Of a stretch of DNA of 64,000 nt, positions 43,441 through 55,618 are shown piece by piece. A program made the translations under genes and the position numbers. The DNA is from Przewalskia tangutica (taxonomy: Eukaryota; Streptophyta; Magnoliopsida; Solanales; Solanaceae), in contig CM056732.1 of assembly GCA_029844215.1 (NCBI GenBank), positions 56,343,007-56,407,006 of the forward strand, read 5' to 3'. Below the pieces are notes generated by a model. That model was not told the DNA's origin. It worked only from the letters and a program-made list of their open reading frames with translations, and ran no database searches. Position 1 is the first letter of the stretch, and every line of letters begins with the position of its first letter.

Positions 43441-44067
43441 TGTCACGACCCGAACCCGGGCCCGTGACTGGTGCCTTACCCGGGCACCCAAGTAGACATA
43501 CATCAGAGTAACCAGCGGAATATAAAACAAGACATGAAACAATAATAGAATGAGAACAGTTTATCAAGAGAAGATTGCCTTTCGGCATGTATATATACAT
43601 AAAACTTGAACCCGAACAGTTACATCCCTTTTACAAACTCTGCCCACAACAGTACTACAGACCTCTAAGATTTTTACAACAACTATGATGGGACAGGGCC
43701 GCCATACCTGAATGTACAAGAACTTACAAACTCGGGAAACATACCAAAAGATAAGCCTCCTGAGAAAACGGAGCTTCCTAATCTGTTGGCGTGATCCTAA
43801 GAGTGAGGATCAACAACCGATGTACCTACCTGCAGCATGACGCAGCCCCGAAGGAGGTCGATAACAGTACCAAGTATGTGAAACGGAAAATCAGTAAATG
43901 AAATCATAACAGTTTATATAAAGCAGAGACATGTATGATAACAAACTACGATTTACAACATAAAAGTAGTCATGTCAAGGCAGGACTCACTCCTCAAAGT
44001 CATCCCTCACGCCTGGAACTCCTTCCTCACCGCCAGTCTAGGTATAAATCGTATGATACGTATAACA

Positions 44068-44155
44068 TGTCTCGGCCCATACCATGGGACTCGAGGTGGA
44101 ATCGTGTGGAATACATGTCTCGGCCCATCCCATGGGACTCGATGAAGAATCGTCC
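44068..44155 (-). repeat. Two-unit 48-bp repeat in E-type 3' LTR
   Basis: Two units of 'acatgtctcggcccat..ccatgggactcga'. Counterpart 49740-49825 in the other LTR. Confidence 0.88.
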
Positions 44156-45663
44156 ATAACATTTAAACCCTCTTTTAAGACAGATTAAGACAATACCATG
44201 CCTTCATTTTAAACCAACACATTTTCCCTTTTTAAGGTCAAGTAACAACATTCTTTTCCAAAAGTTCAAGTTGCATATTTTTAAATACTTAAGTCTCTTA
44301 TTTTCGAAAGATTTCATAGTTCATAGTCCTAATCACTTAACAACGTAAATTCTTCTTTTAACAAAATTGAGTAACATATATCTTATGTGTTAGTAGTTTA
44401 TTCTTGTTTATAACAATCTTATTAAAGCAACCATGATCTAGGAAATGTAATATAATTTTGTCTTATCTTAGCTTCTATGCAGATGGAGGTTTCTACTGGT
44501 TTTAATTAATTATTTGTCAATACATTTTCCTTTATTAACGCTGCAGTGGTTTGTTCGATACTTATTCTCATTTCCGAAATCAATATAACTTATAGTTAAA
44601 AACCAAGTACTCATTACTCATGAATGAGGTTTCACAACTTTTTAATAAAATTCATATCAAGCCAATTAAGTCAAGTCTCTTATTTCCTTAAAATCAACAA
44701 CCCATTTCTTACCTACATAAAGTTGTTATAACAAACTTCCCATAAAGCCGTTATAACACTTTATGTTTTAAACCAACCCAATTCATTTAGCACACGTACG
44801 CTCACCGCACTACATAGTTTACAAACATCATGCTAGAAAGGATAGGAAGAGGTTCACATACCTCGCGACGATTATCGACAAATAGCAAAACGCTCCACCG
44901 TACTATAACCCTGCTAGCCTTGTCCACCCTTCAAGTAGAACATGCTACTCGCAGAACTTCAACCTATAATGGCCATATACGTCTATCAACGTCTAGACTA
45001 CTCTGTAGAACATTCTAAGCAGAAGGTTCTCTATTCTATGGAATTTGGGCAGCATTTCCCTACCCGTCAACTACACAAGTCTACTGTAAATACAGTCCTA
45101 TGTAAGTAAAGTTCAATTCTCTTCTTTTATACCATCCTTCTATATATCTTATACTCATTTCTATACTACTACAGTATGTAATTTCCAATTACAATAGAAG
45201 GACAAGATATTTACCTCGACAAGCCCAAAATTATCCAAGATATATGTCGATCCTGAGCAAGGTTTAGCTCCTATTCTCACACGCTCCGATAGCTCAAGAA
45301 ACCCTTAGAAGTTTCTAAACAACTTACTTAATACTTCAACCCACTATGAAGATTTCCCTAGGGTTTCGTTTTGTGACTAATGGATATAAAGTAGTATTTC
45401 CGGGCTTTTAGTATAGAGGTAACTTTGGAATACTACAAGGTATTTGGCTAAGGTATTTTGGAATAGTAACTATACTTGGAGAATATTTTTCTACCAAGGG
45501 GGGGCTTTTGGACGAAACAACTAGGAAGGGGAGGGGGTGTGTCTCGCGAGAACACAAGGAAGGGGAGGTGTTTGGACGAAAGCTATCAAGAGGGGGAAGG
45601 AGTTTTTGAGACTTGGAAAATGTTTAGTGGATGAAGAATTCTTGCAACTTAGGGGGGGGGGGG

Positions 45664-45671
45664 TATTTATA
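45664..45671 (-). promoter_or_regulatory. TATA box of E-type 3' LTR
   Basis: TATAAATA on the minus strand next to a G run of variable length. Confidence 0.6.
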
Positions 45672-46171
45672 GAACCACCAAGGGCCAAGATTAAAACAAA
45701 TGGATGGTGTAGATTTGGATCCATGTGAAGGATGAGGTCTTCCAACCAAGTGTCCACCACAATGTTGGGACATATGTCCACCACAACCTTGGGAATATGT
45801 CCCCCACAACAAAGAGCCATGTGGCCTTCCACTAGGCACAAAAAACGTCCACAAGGCCTTCCCTACCTACCCCTACTCACCCAAAGAAATATCTTCCAAG
45901 ACTTGACCATTTGACCTTGTCCACTTGGCCAACATTTTCGTCCAACCCATGCCAACTAAGGGTGACACATGTCGCCCTCCTATTGGTCCAAAATATTTCG
46001 TCTCTCGGAAAAAATCCGTAATCGGTAAAAATATTAAAAACGTAGAATTTCCTTCACAAGGTTCGGAATCTTTTCCGTCTAAAGTTCACAATTTCATCCT
46101 TAACCTAATTAGGGCTTGAATATTCGTACGAACGTCCTCGCACACGTACTCTGGAAATACGGGGTATAACA

Positions 46172-46184
46172 TTCTCCCCTCCTT
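46172..46184 (-). promoter_or_regulatory. Polypurine tract of element E
   Basis: 'aaggaggggagaa' on the minus strand, identical to that of elements A and C, with the hairpin at 46188-46206 beside it. Confidence 0.88.
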
Positions 46185-46459
46185 AGAAACATTCGTCCCG
46201 AATGTTCCTTCTCAAGACAGATAACGATAAAGTTCCTCATAGCTTAACCAGTTTGCAAATGCCACACATGGCCACAGAATAACACACGCGTAAATACTTA
46301 CATCCAAGTCCACAAGGAATCACCTCTAGCATCACAAAAGCTCCCACCCAAAGTCTAAAAGATATTCCCTTCGCACCTTTACTTCACAAAAGTAATGATC
46401 ACTTCTATTCTCTTACTCGTCGTACCCTCCTCGTACACTCGAACACTTCCTAACTAAAC

Positions 46460-47240
46460 TTACCACCTTTCTGTTATTGCTTCAGTTTCCAAAATCTCGG
46501 GGTTACTATCTCCAACTTGGTCATCATTAACTGGGAACACTCTGGATGGATCTCCGATACTTTTCCGAACATAGCAACATGAAAGACCGGACGTACTGCC
46601 TCCTACGTCGGACGACAAAGCTAACTTATAGGCAACCTGGCCTATTCTTCATCGATCTAAAAAGGCCCAAAGTATTTCGGGCTAAGTTTCCCCTGCTTTC
46701 CAAATCTCGTCACGCCGCCAGGTGGTACCTTCAAGAAGACCCTACCGGCACAACTCCAAGTGTCGACGCCGACTATCCGCACGACTGCTGTTGACTCTGA
46801 GCTGCCAATAACCTCTTCTGGATAAGCTCCACCTTATCCACATCCTGCTGGATCAAGTATGGACCAACTATCTGAACCTTGCCAACATCGAACCAATCGA
46901 CCGGCAACCTACACTTCCGCCCATACAAGGCTTCATAAGGCGACATCCGAATACTGAAATGGTAGCTATAGTGATACTCACTCAACAAGAGGCACATAAT
47001 CCTCGCCACCCCGAAATCAAAAACACGGCCCGAGGTGAATGCACATCGAGACTCACCGAGTTCCTAACCACGGTAAAACCTCCGTAAAAGAAATAGCCAT
47101 AAAGCGGGCTCCACCGCTGTCTAAAGTAAGAGTAGGAACCGTGCGATCTTACAACCTTCCCGATATATATCATCTCGCATAACCTCTGCAGTAAACAATC
47201 TGATCGAAAGACAAGATGGGTTGATCTCATCGGCGGCTAT
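46460..47240 (-). pseudogene. Integrase fragment of element E
   Basis: One frame (46773-47009) reads 'YHFSIRMSPYEALYGRKC', 'LPVDWFDVGKVQIVGPYL' and 'KVELIQKRLLAAQSQQ', the end of the integrase core. Further on, toward 46470, lies a C-terminal part ('MFGKVSEIHPE'-like). Upstream (46982-47230) the core is badly altered and catalytic residues cannot be identified. It begins at the same point as in elements A and the 4113-5830 copy, so the truncation is ancestral. Confidence 0.78.
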
Positions 47241-47770
47241 TGGTCGACGCATCCACGAACTCGCATAATCATCTAAACTTGGGCCTAGCGCCTCGTGACC
47301 TACCACGGAGGACCACCTCGGCCCCACCACATTACAGGTCGCGGGTTGACCCGCGATCGGTCCTCAACCCGACCCGCTATCGCGCCAAATTCTTGTTCCC
47401 CCGATCCGGAACAATCTTACTAATCAAGTCACGAAAACCTAGTGGTCTCCTTAGCTCAACTACCCTCTTTCATTTCATACCACTCAGGGACTTATCACAC
47501 AAATATATCCCACGTATACTATGCACTCCGATAAAGGTCAACATAAAAATAAATCTTTTACTCAAGATGGCCTCGCATCTAAGGTCTCTACGTATAATAT
47601 TCTAAGGCTCACAATTTCCCTGTCCCCAATCTTACCCTTCTAACTAACCATGTTTTCTAAACACAATTTTAACATAATGCTATCTGAACATAATACTTAG
47701 CACTTCATCATATCATCAACACATACTAGTCTCTAGAGGGGTAAGAATATACCTGTATCATCTGCTTCAT
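47240..47770 (-). other. Conserved filler in element E
   Basis: Inverted counterpart of 33430-33930. Palindrome GCGGGTTGACCCGC at 47341-47354 and inverted repeat at 47395-47412. No supported reading frame. Confidence 0.65.
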
Positions 47771-47829
47771 TTTCCATTCGTCGCTTTAATCCTAATCACC
47801 GCCTGCCGTGCATAGCTATAAGGCGATGA

Positions 47830-48923
47830 ACTCGCCATCGACCGGTGAGGCTGCGTCATTCTACCTGTATCCTCCTTCTAGATCCCTCGTCACATGGCCC
47901 TGACGGCCGCAGGTGAAACAAGCACCAGTAAAAAGACGACACTCCCCGGGATGACTTTTGCCGTATCGTGCACACTGAGGAAAACATGAACCCGACTGGC
48001 TAGAACCCATGTATACCGTGAACGAGAAACCCGAGCTCGACCAGCTCGAATACCGAACGCCCCAAGGCGTGGAGGACCACTGCATCTTGGCGGAGGTGCA
48101 TAACTAACTCACTGGCGCGGTTCGCCTGAAAGTTACCAAAGGACCTGCTGCTCGCCTCTGCTGACCTCGGTCATTCCGTCGATCCCTCCGCTCCTCACAT
48201 CCAAGTGCATAAGCCTGCATGCGGGCAATGTCCATGCCCGGCTGAAGGGCTACACCCGAACAAGCCTCTGCTAGGTAGTCATCGAGTCCGGTGACGTAGC
48301 GGTGTACTCTGTCCTCCATATCAGCTACTAACGCGGGGACATACCGAGCCAATGAGTCGAACTCCACGTTGTACTCCCGAACCGTCGCCTCTCTGTCTCA
48401 AAGATCGTAAATCTGGCCGGCGTGCCCTCCTCATCTGCGGAGGCAAGAAGTGGCGAGAAATGCCTCCAGAACTCGTCCCAAATAGTGAGGCGCATGCTCC
48501 CCGGGACAGCTCCACGATCAAACCGATCGCAGATCACGCACCGATGCGAACCTAAGACCACCGACTCGGTCTCCAAGCCTTGATCACTCTCATGATCCGT
48601 CAGAATCGCCGGATGAACTCCTGCGGATCATCCTCGTGCCTCGATCCATAAAACATCGGCGGTGCAACTCGAAAAGTCCCGCAGTCTTAAACTATCCGCT
48701 CTCGTGAACTACGGTACTACGATCTGGAATTGCTGCGTCGGCTTATCCTCGTGCCTTGCCACTATCACCGCCAATAATCGGGCCATCTCCTTGTAACCCA
48801 TCTCCTCTGCTCCGGTGTGGGATGGAGGCTCAGTCTTGTGGTCTCGGTGAGACCGCCGCTACTCTACTCGCAGCCTCCTCTCGCGCTTGCCGCCTCTGGC
48901 CCGATTGCCTTGCGTGGGGGCAT
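47830..48923 (-). pseudogene. Gag of element E, best-preserved gag in the window
   Basis: Starts at the ATG complementary to 48921-48923 (MPPRKAI). The middle is open over 48104-48367 with 'FDSLARYVPALVADMEDRVH', 'YVTGLDDYLAEACSGVALQP' and 'ARMQAYALG', the capsid region. The next frame (47861-48085) holds a proline-rich linker and two zinc knuckles: 'CARYGKSHPGEC', where the second Cys is Tyr, and 'CFTCGRQGHVTRD', where the last Cys is lost in a frame slip. Gag would package element RNA. Only two to four frame corrections separate it from a continuous gag. Confidence 0.85.
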
Positions 48924-49110
48924 AACTGGCATAAAAGAATACGTTAGAGGGGTCCAACTTATAACACAGCTCTAAGGCACGATCTCAGAATGAGAAGAAT
49001 GGAAACCAATCCTAAATATCCTATAGCCTCCTCATTATTGGTGTGGTGCACAACACACCGATAATCAAGACTCTACTAGATACGGATGCAGACACTTTCG
49101 AAGGATTAAT

Positions 49111-49122
49111 CGCTCGATACCA
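49111..49122 (-). promoter_or_regulatory. Primer-binding site of element E (altered)
   Basis: TGGTATCGAGCG on the minus strand, the same altered form as in elements A and D. Confidence 0.85.
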
Positions 49123-49739
49123 CTTTTGTCACGACCGAACCCGGGCGTGGATCGTGCCTTACCCGGGCACCCAAGTAGACATACATCAGAGTAACCAGCG
49201 GAATATAAAACAAGACATGAAATAATAATAGAATGCGAACAGTTTATCAAGAGAAGATTGCCTTTCGGCATGTATATATACATAAAAATTGAACCCGAAC
49301 AGTTACATCCCTTTTACAAACTCGCCCAACAAGATTACTGCACTCTAAGATTTTTACAACAACTATGACGGACAGGGCCGCCATACCCTGAATGTACAAG
49401 AACTTACAAACTCGGGAAACATACCAAAAGATAAGCCTCGAGAAAGCGGAGCTTCCAATCTGTTGAATCATATCCTAAGAGTGAGGATCAACAACCGATG
49501 TACCTCTACTGCGGCGTGAACGCAGCCCCAGGAGGTCGATAACAACAAGTACCAAGTATGTGGCGGAAAATCGTAAATGAAATCATAGCTTATATAAAAC
49601 AGAGACATGTATGATAACCAAACTACGATTTACAACATAAAAGTAGTCATGTCAAGCGAGGACTCACTCCTCAAAGTCATCCCTCATACGTGGAACTCCT
49701 TCCTCACCGCGATCTAGGTATAAATCGTATGATACGTAT

Positions 49740-49825
49740 AACATGTCTCGGCCCATCCCATGGGACTCGAGGTGGAATCGTGTGGAATACATGTCTCGGC
49801 CCATCCCATGGGACTCGATGAAGAA
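49740..49825 (-). repeat. Two-unit 48-bp repeat in E-type 5' LTR
   Basis: Same two units as 44068-44155. Confidence 0.88.
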
Positions 49826-51331
49826 TCGTCCATAACATTTAAACCCTCTTTTAAGACAGATTAAAACAATGTCATGCCTTCATTTTAAACCAACACATTT
49901 TCCCTTTTTAAGGTCAAGTAACAACATTCTTTTCCAAAAGTTCAAGTTGCATATTTTTAAATACTTAAGTATCTTATTTTCGAAAGATTGCATAGTTCAT
50001 AGTCCTAATCACTTAACAACGTAAATTCTTCTTTTAACAAAATTGAGTAACATATATCTTATGTGTGAGTAGTTTATTCTTGTTTATAACAATCTTATTA
50101 AAGCAACCATGATCTAGGAAATGTAATATAATTTTGTCTTATCTTAGCTTCTATGCAGATGGAGGTTTCTACTGGTTTTAATTAATTATTTGTCAATACA
50201 TTTTCCTTTATTAACGCTGCAGTGGTTTGTTCGATACTTATTCTCATTTCCGAAATCAATATAACTTATAGTTAAAAACCAAGTACTCATTACTCATGAA
50301 TGAGGTTTCACAACTTTTTAATAAAATTCATATCAAGCCAATTAAGTCAAGTCTCTTATTTCCTTAAAATCAACAACCCATTTCTTACCTACATAAAATT
50401 GTTATAACAAACTTCCCATAAAGCCGTTATAACACTTTATGTTTTAAACCAACCCAATTCATTTAGAACACGACGCTTCACGTACTACATAGTTTACAAA
50501 CATCATGCTAGAAAGGATAGGAAGAGGTTCACATACCTCGCGACGATTATCGACAAATAGCAAAACGCTCCTCCGTACTATAACCCTGCTAGCCTTGTCC
50601 ACCCTTCAAGTAGAACATGCTACTCGCAGAAATTCAACCTATAATGGCCATATCGCCTATCAACGCCTAGACTACTCGTAGAACATTCTAAGCGAAGGTT
50701 CTCTATTCTATGGAAATTTGGGCGGATTTCCCTACCACAACTACACAAGTCTCAGAATACACCTATGTAAGTACTGATTCAATTCTCTTCTTTTATACCA
50801 TCCTTCTATATATCTTATACTCATTTTTATACTACTACAAGATGTAATTTCCAATTACAATAGAAGGACAAGATATTTACCTCGACAAGCCCAAAATTAT
50901 CCAAGATATACGTCGATCCGAGCAAGGTTTAGCTCCTATTCGCACGCTCCGATAGCTCCAAGTAACCCTTAGAAGTTTCTAAACAACTTCTAGTTAATCC
51001 TTCCACCCCGGATTCAGATTTCACTAGGGTTTCGTTTTGTGAGTAATGGATCTTATGTAGTATTGTCGGGGTTTTAGTGTAGAGGTAACTTTGGAATACT
51101 ACAAGGTATTTGGCTAAGGTATTTTGGAATAGTAACTATACTTGGAGAATATTTTTCTACCAAGGGGGCTTTTGGACGAAACAACTAGGAAGGGGAGGGT
51201 GTGTCTCGGTGAGAACACAAGGAAGGGGGGGGGGGGGGAGGTGTTTGGACGAAAGCTATCAAGAGGGGGAAGGAGTTTTTGAGACTTGGAAAATGTTTAG
51301 TGGATGAAGAATTCTTGCAACTTAGGGGGGG

Positions 51332-51339
51332 TATTTATA
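51332..51339 (-). promoter_or_regulatory. TATA box of E-type 5' LTR
   Basis: TATAAATA on the minus strand; drives element E's gag if active. Confidence 0.65.
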
Positions 51340-51840
51340 GAACCACCAAGGGCCAAGATTAAAACAAATGGATGGTGTAGATTTGGATCCATGTGAAGGA
51401 TGAGGTCTTCCAACCAAGTGTCCACCACAATGTTGGGACATATGTCCACCACAGCCTTGGGACATATGTCCCCCACAACAAAGAGCCATGTGGCCTTCCA
51501 CTAGGCACAAAAAACGTCCACAAGGCCTTCCCTACCTACCCCCACTCACCCAAAGAAATATCTTCCAAGACTTGACCATTTGACCTTGTCCACTTGGCCA
51601 ACATTTTCGTCCAACCCATGCCAACTAAGGGTGACACATGTCGCCCTCCTATTGGTCCAAAATATTTCGTCTCTCGGAAAAAATCCGTAATCGGTAAAAA
51701 TATTAAAAACGTAGAATTTCCTTCACAAGGTTCGGAATCTTTTCCGTCGAAAGTTCACAATTTCATCCTTAACCTAATTAGGGCTTGAATATTCGTACGT
51801 ACGTCCTCGCACACGTACTCTGGAAATACGGGGTATAACA

Positions 51841-53026
51841 ATAATTCTCGTCCAAACACCCCCCCTTTGTGTAGAAAAATTCTTCAAGTGTTGTTGTTAT
51901 TCCAAATACCTTAGCCTTGTAATCCCTTGTAGTATTCTAAAGTAATCCCAACATAAGAGCCCGGAAATACTACTTTATTCCAATAGTCGTAAAACGAAAC
52001 CCTAGGAAAATCTTCATAGATGGATGGAGTGTTAAGAGAAGTTGTTTAGAAACTTCTAAGGGTTGCTTGGAGCGGGTTGGAGCGTAAGGAAGTGGAGCTA
52101 AACGTTGCTCAGGATCGACTTATAAAACTTGGATAATTTTGGGCTTATCGAGGTAATGATCTTTATCCCCCTATTGTAATTGGAGATTACATGTTGTAGT
52201 AATGTATAATTGAGTATATGATTTATGGAAGGATGATTAAAAAGAATTGAACTGTATTTACATTGGACTGTATTTACAGTAGACTTGTAGTATTATTGTG
52301 GGGCAGAATTGTACACGTCCGGTTAGACGTGTAATCCCCTCTGAGTTGTTGGCTTGGTAGCGGGCCTTGATAGTAGAGGTTATTTATGTGGTTACGGGGG
52401 GGCTGCCGAATTTTCCGTAGAATATGGAACCTTATACTTAGAAATATTCTACGAAGGGATCTAGAAGTTAATAAACGTTTTATGGCCATTATAGGTTGAA
52501 GTACTACGAGTAGCGTATTCTACTTGAAGGGTGGAAAAGGCTGGCAAGGTTATAGTACTTTGGAGCGTTTTGCTAATTGTCGATAATCGTCGCGAGGTAT
52601 GTGAACCTCTTCCTATCCTTTCTAGCATGATTGTTGTGAAATATATATAGTGCGGTAGACGCACGTGTGTTTAAAGGAATTTGATTTTCCTTTTGTGTCC
52701 TTGACTTGATTCCAAAGTTAAGTGACTTGTTATGAAATATTAAGGACTTGAATTATGTTAAAAAGTTGTAAAACCTCATTCATGAGTAATGGGTGTGTGG
52801 TCTTTTAAAGAATAAAGTTATCTTGATTTCGAAAATGAGAATAGTTGTCCTTGGTTGGTTTAAAACATAAAGTGTTATAATAACTTTATGGGAAGTTATT
52901 TATAACGACTTTATGAAAACAAAAGAATGGTTTTATCATTGGATTTAAAATGATAACTTGACATTTTAAAAGTTGGAGGTTGGCTTCCTTAAAAGATATG
53001 ATTTAAAGATTAGGAGACTGATTTTT
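51841..53026 (+). repeat. B-type LTR, copy 3, middle part
   Basis: Continues from 43440 after element E, starting with the 'ataat' duplication. Holds 'ggcttatcgaggtaatga' (52141), 'gaggtatgtgaacctcttcc' (52594) and the AT-rich middle. Ends at the LINE insertion, the last 15 bases being the LINE's target duplication. Confidence 0.9.
53012..53026. other. LINE target-site duplication, left copy
   Basis: 'aggagactgattttt', repeated at 59697-59711. The exact boundary with the poly(A) tract is ambiguous because both consist of T on this strand. Confidence 0.9.
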
Positions 53027-53034
53027 TTTTTTTT
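53022..53034 (-). other. LINE poly(A) tail
   Basis: Run of T on the plus strand, A on the LINE strand, at the junction with the left target duplication. Confidence 0.88.
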
Positions 53035-53895
53035 ATGTAAATGCAAATATTATTACTAATAATGAAAAGGAAGTGGCTACAATCAGTCGTTGAGGTATCT
53101 CAAGCCTCAACGTAATGCAAACAAGAAGAGATAGAGGAGGGTGGTCACTCAAAGGTGCCAGTACAAGAGGGGATAAAATCATAGAGAACTCTGTAAGATG
53201 TTGTTTTGATTCTTGCAATGACCTCTTCTCGTGCAAGCTTGTGCCTTCAAAGAGCATTGTGTTTCTTGCCCTCCAAATCTCATAAACCATTATGCAAAAA
53301 GTAAGCAAAATAGCTTTGGCTCGGATGCTTGTCCGCTGTTCTTTCTTAATCCATTTAAGGGAGCTTTCAACATTGTCATCTCTCTTCTAATACCCAACCA
53401 ATCTTTTATGCTCTTCCAAATCATGTGTGTATAAGGCGGGCAAAGAAGAGGTGTTCCCTTGTTTCATTAGCTTGCTTGCAGAATCCGCAAGATTTATCCT
53501 CCAAGTTGAGAAATGATAGAGTATCCTTTGTAGCTAACCGCCTCGCAATTTAGCCACATAGTAAAAGAGAATTTGGGAGGAATGAATCCTTTCCGAATTT
53601 GTGACATCCAAGGCTTTTTAGCTTGCGAGTCGCAAGATATCATATACGAGGCTTGAATCAAATATACTGCTGGCACAACATTTTGTAAAGCCACAATAGC
53701 ATCACCATGGCTACCAAAGATAGAAACAAATTTGTCGCGAATCCCACAAATATTTTTGAATAAAGGGGAGTCCCTAGGACGTACCTCATAGTCCCAAATT
53801 GTAATATCTCTCAAATAGTGGCTATTGATCCATCGACCCATAGAGAATCGCCGTGTGAGTTTGCCAAATCGTCCGGATAGCAGGCATGATTCCAT
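53033..53895 (-). pseudogene. LINE ORF2 C-terminus: RT zinc-binding region
   Basis: Frame 53494-53895 contains 'RGFIPPKFSFTMWLNCEAVS', typical of the zf-RVT region that follows RT in plant LINEs. The Cys-rich part and the 'YTHDLEEH'-like segment continue in another frame near 53400-53470. The last frame (53033-53308) has 'YEIWRARNTMLFEG', usual for the ORF2 end. No RNase H domain is visible. Confidence 0.8.
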
Positions 53896-54960
53896 TCCTT
53901 GATGTTCATAAGACCCAAGCCACCTTCATTGAGGCAGCAAATGATATCCCAAGCAACTCTTGGTGGTTTCCATAAGAATTGAATACAAGCGGATCTTACC
54001 TTGTTGATAATAGTGGCGGGATAGGAAGTGCCCTAACCAAAAGCTCTCAACCTCGACGACCGACTGATTAGTTCCACTTACCAAAGATAAGAAAGTGGTG
54101 TGATGCCCCATTTCGAATGTAATTCGAAATAGCACTAGTGAATGGGGAAAATTGATCCACCGAGACTGAAATTGGGGACAAAGGGATCCCCAAGTATCGT
54201 ACCGGAAAGCTACCAATGGCGAAACCCACTCTGGCCAATATCAAGTCCCGAATCAGAATGCATTCCCGCTAAGTAGACAGAGGATTTAGCGGGTTAAGAG
54301 TTAATCTGAGGCAGCCTCCAACTCTTCCGCATAATCCATAAGAATCCCAACCAAGATATATCTCCTTTGGCAAAAGCATGAGGTCATCCGCGAATGCAAG
54401 ATGAGTAATGCCCAATTTCTTACACTTTGGAAAATATGAAAGCTCTTGCCTCACCTTCATTTTAAGCAACCTTGAGAGGTATTCCATGCACAAGATAAAG
54501 AGAGTAGGGACATAGGATCACCTTGTCTTAGGCCGCTTTCCTTTGAAGTATCCATGTAGCTCACCATTGATAGAAAGGGAGAAGGAGGTTGAGCTAACAC
54601 ATTCCATGATCCATCTTGTAAATCTGCGAAATTTTAGACTTCTTAGTACCAATTCGAGGAAGCTCCAAGAGATCAGACGAATGCTTTAAGGTCCACCATA
54701 AGCATACATCTTGGTGAGACTGCCTCTATTAAATCCTCTCACAAGCTTTTGTGCCACATATACGTTGTCCATCAGGTTTCTTCCTTTCACAAAAGCCCCT
54801 TGGGATTTGTCAATGAGAGAAGGAAGGATCAAGGCCATTCTGTTAGCTAGAATCTTTGTGATGATCTTATAGATCACATTAGTCAATCCGACGGGCCTCA
54901 AATCATTTACCTTGGGATCATGGTCAGTTTTTGGTAGCAGGTAATGATGGTATGATTAAC
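53896..54960 (-). pseudogene. LINE reverse transcriptase (ORF2 middle)
   Basis: Copies LINE RNA at the nicked target. 'LTNVIYKIITKILANRM' and 'SQGAFVKGRNLMDNVYVAQK' (54735-54890) are standard plant LINE RT text. 'GLRQGDPMS' is visible near 54515-54535. The active site is FADD at 54383-54394, the LINE equivalent of YADD. The motif A region near 54690 starts correctly, but its downstream part lies in another frame. The thumb part near 53930-54230 is also frameshifted. Confidence 0.87.
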
Positions 54961-55618
54961 TCCGCTTCAAAAGAACTCCAGAGAAGAACTCTTGGACACA
55001 TCTTACAACATCATGGCCCACATCTTTCCATCTATTCTTGAAGAAGGCGTGATAACCATCCGGTCCAGTGCCTTGTCATTGCCTATATCGAGAGTGCTTC
55101 CCAAATCTCCTTTGGGGTGATGAAATGCAAAAGTCAGAATCTCTCTTCTTCACTCACTTTGGGCCATAGTTGAACACATCAGATCAAAGTTGGTAGCTGG
55201 TCGAAGTACCTAATAGATCTTTGTAAAATTCAACAAGCAACTTCCCGACTTCTTCCGTGATGTAGTGATAGTACCATTAGCTTTAACAAGAAAGTTAATG
55301 GAGTTCTGACATTACTCCTTTGATCAAACTATGAAAGTATTTGGAACATCTATCACTTCCAATCAAGTGCTTCGCCTTGACTTCGCCTTATGAAGTGTCT
55401 TTCACTTCCAAAGAAGGTGTTTGTTTCAGCTCGAGGACTTAACCTCGCTTTAAGCTCCTCATCAAAGGGATTTTCCATGTGTGCATTGATAGCCTCCTTG
55501 AACTCTATGTTTGCCCTTTGCTCTTTGTTCGATACCTCCAAAGTCACTTATGTTCAAAGCCCTTAAAGGTTGCTTTCAAGGCTTTCAATTTGGAGGCAAG
55601 GACGAATTGAGCAAGACT
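54961..55618 (-). pseudogene. LINE ORF2 linker between endonuclease and RT
   Basis: Open over 55353-55547 ('KEAINAHMENPFDEELKARL'), a usual acidic/basic linker in plant LINE ORF2, with frame breaks on both sides. No catalytic motif expected. Confidence 0.7.

Larger units (their letters stand above)
43441..46171 (-). repeat. E-type LTR, 3' copy (2,731 bp)
   Basis: Minus sense. LTR end TGTCACGACCCGAACCCGG at 43441; a two-unit repeat (44068-44155); the 'tagcttctatgcagatggag' block (44468); 'gataggaagaggttcacata' (44840); 'acaagcccaaaattatccaa' (45220); TATA box 45664-45671; 5' terminus at 46171. Carries purine/G runs (45528-45663) with unstable homopolymers. Confidence 0.92.
43441..51840 (-). 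mobile_element. Element E: complete non-autonomous Ty3/gypsy element (8.4 kb)
   Basis: Minus-strand element: 5' LTR 49127-51840, primer site 49111-49122, internal region 46172-49126 (about 3.0 kb), polypurine tract 46172-46184, 3' LTR 43441-46171, perfect 5-bp duplication 'ataat'. The internal region has the best-preserved gag in the window, the shared filler and a decayed integrase part, and no protease, RT or RNase H. The LTRs (2,714 and 2,731 bp) are almost identical and differ mainly at CAG/CTG sites, indicating recent insertion. Confidence 0.94.
49127..51840 (-). repeat. E-type LTR, 5' copy (2,714 bp)
   Basis: Starts TGTCACGACC at 49127 and reaches its 5' terminus (ggggtataaca) at 51840. 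Same order as the 3' copy: two-unit repeat 49740-49825, 'gcttctatgcagatggaggt' block, TATA box 51332-51339. The G run near 51226 differs in length from the other LTR. Confidence 0.92.
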
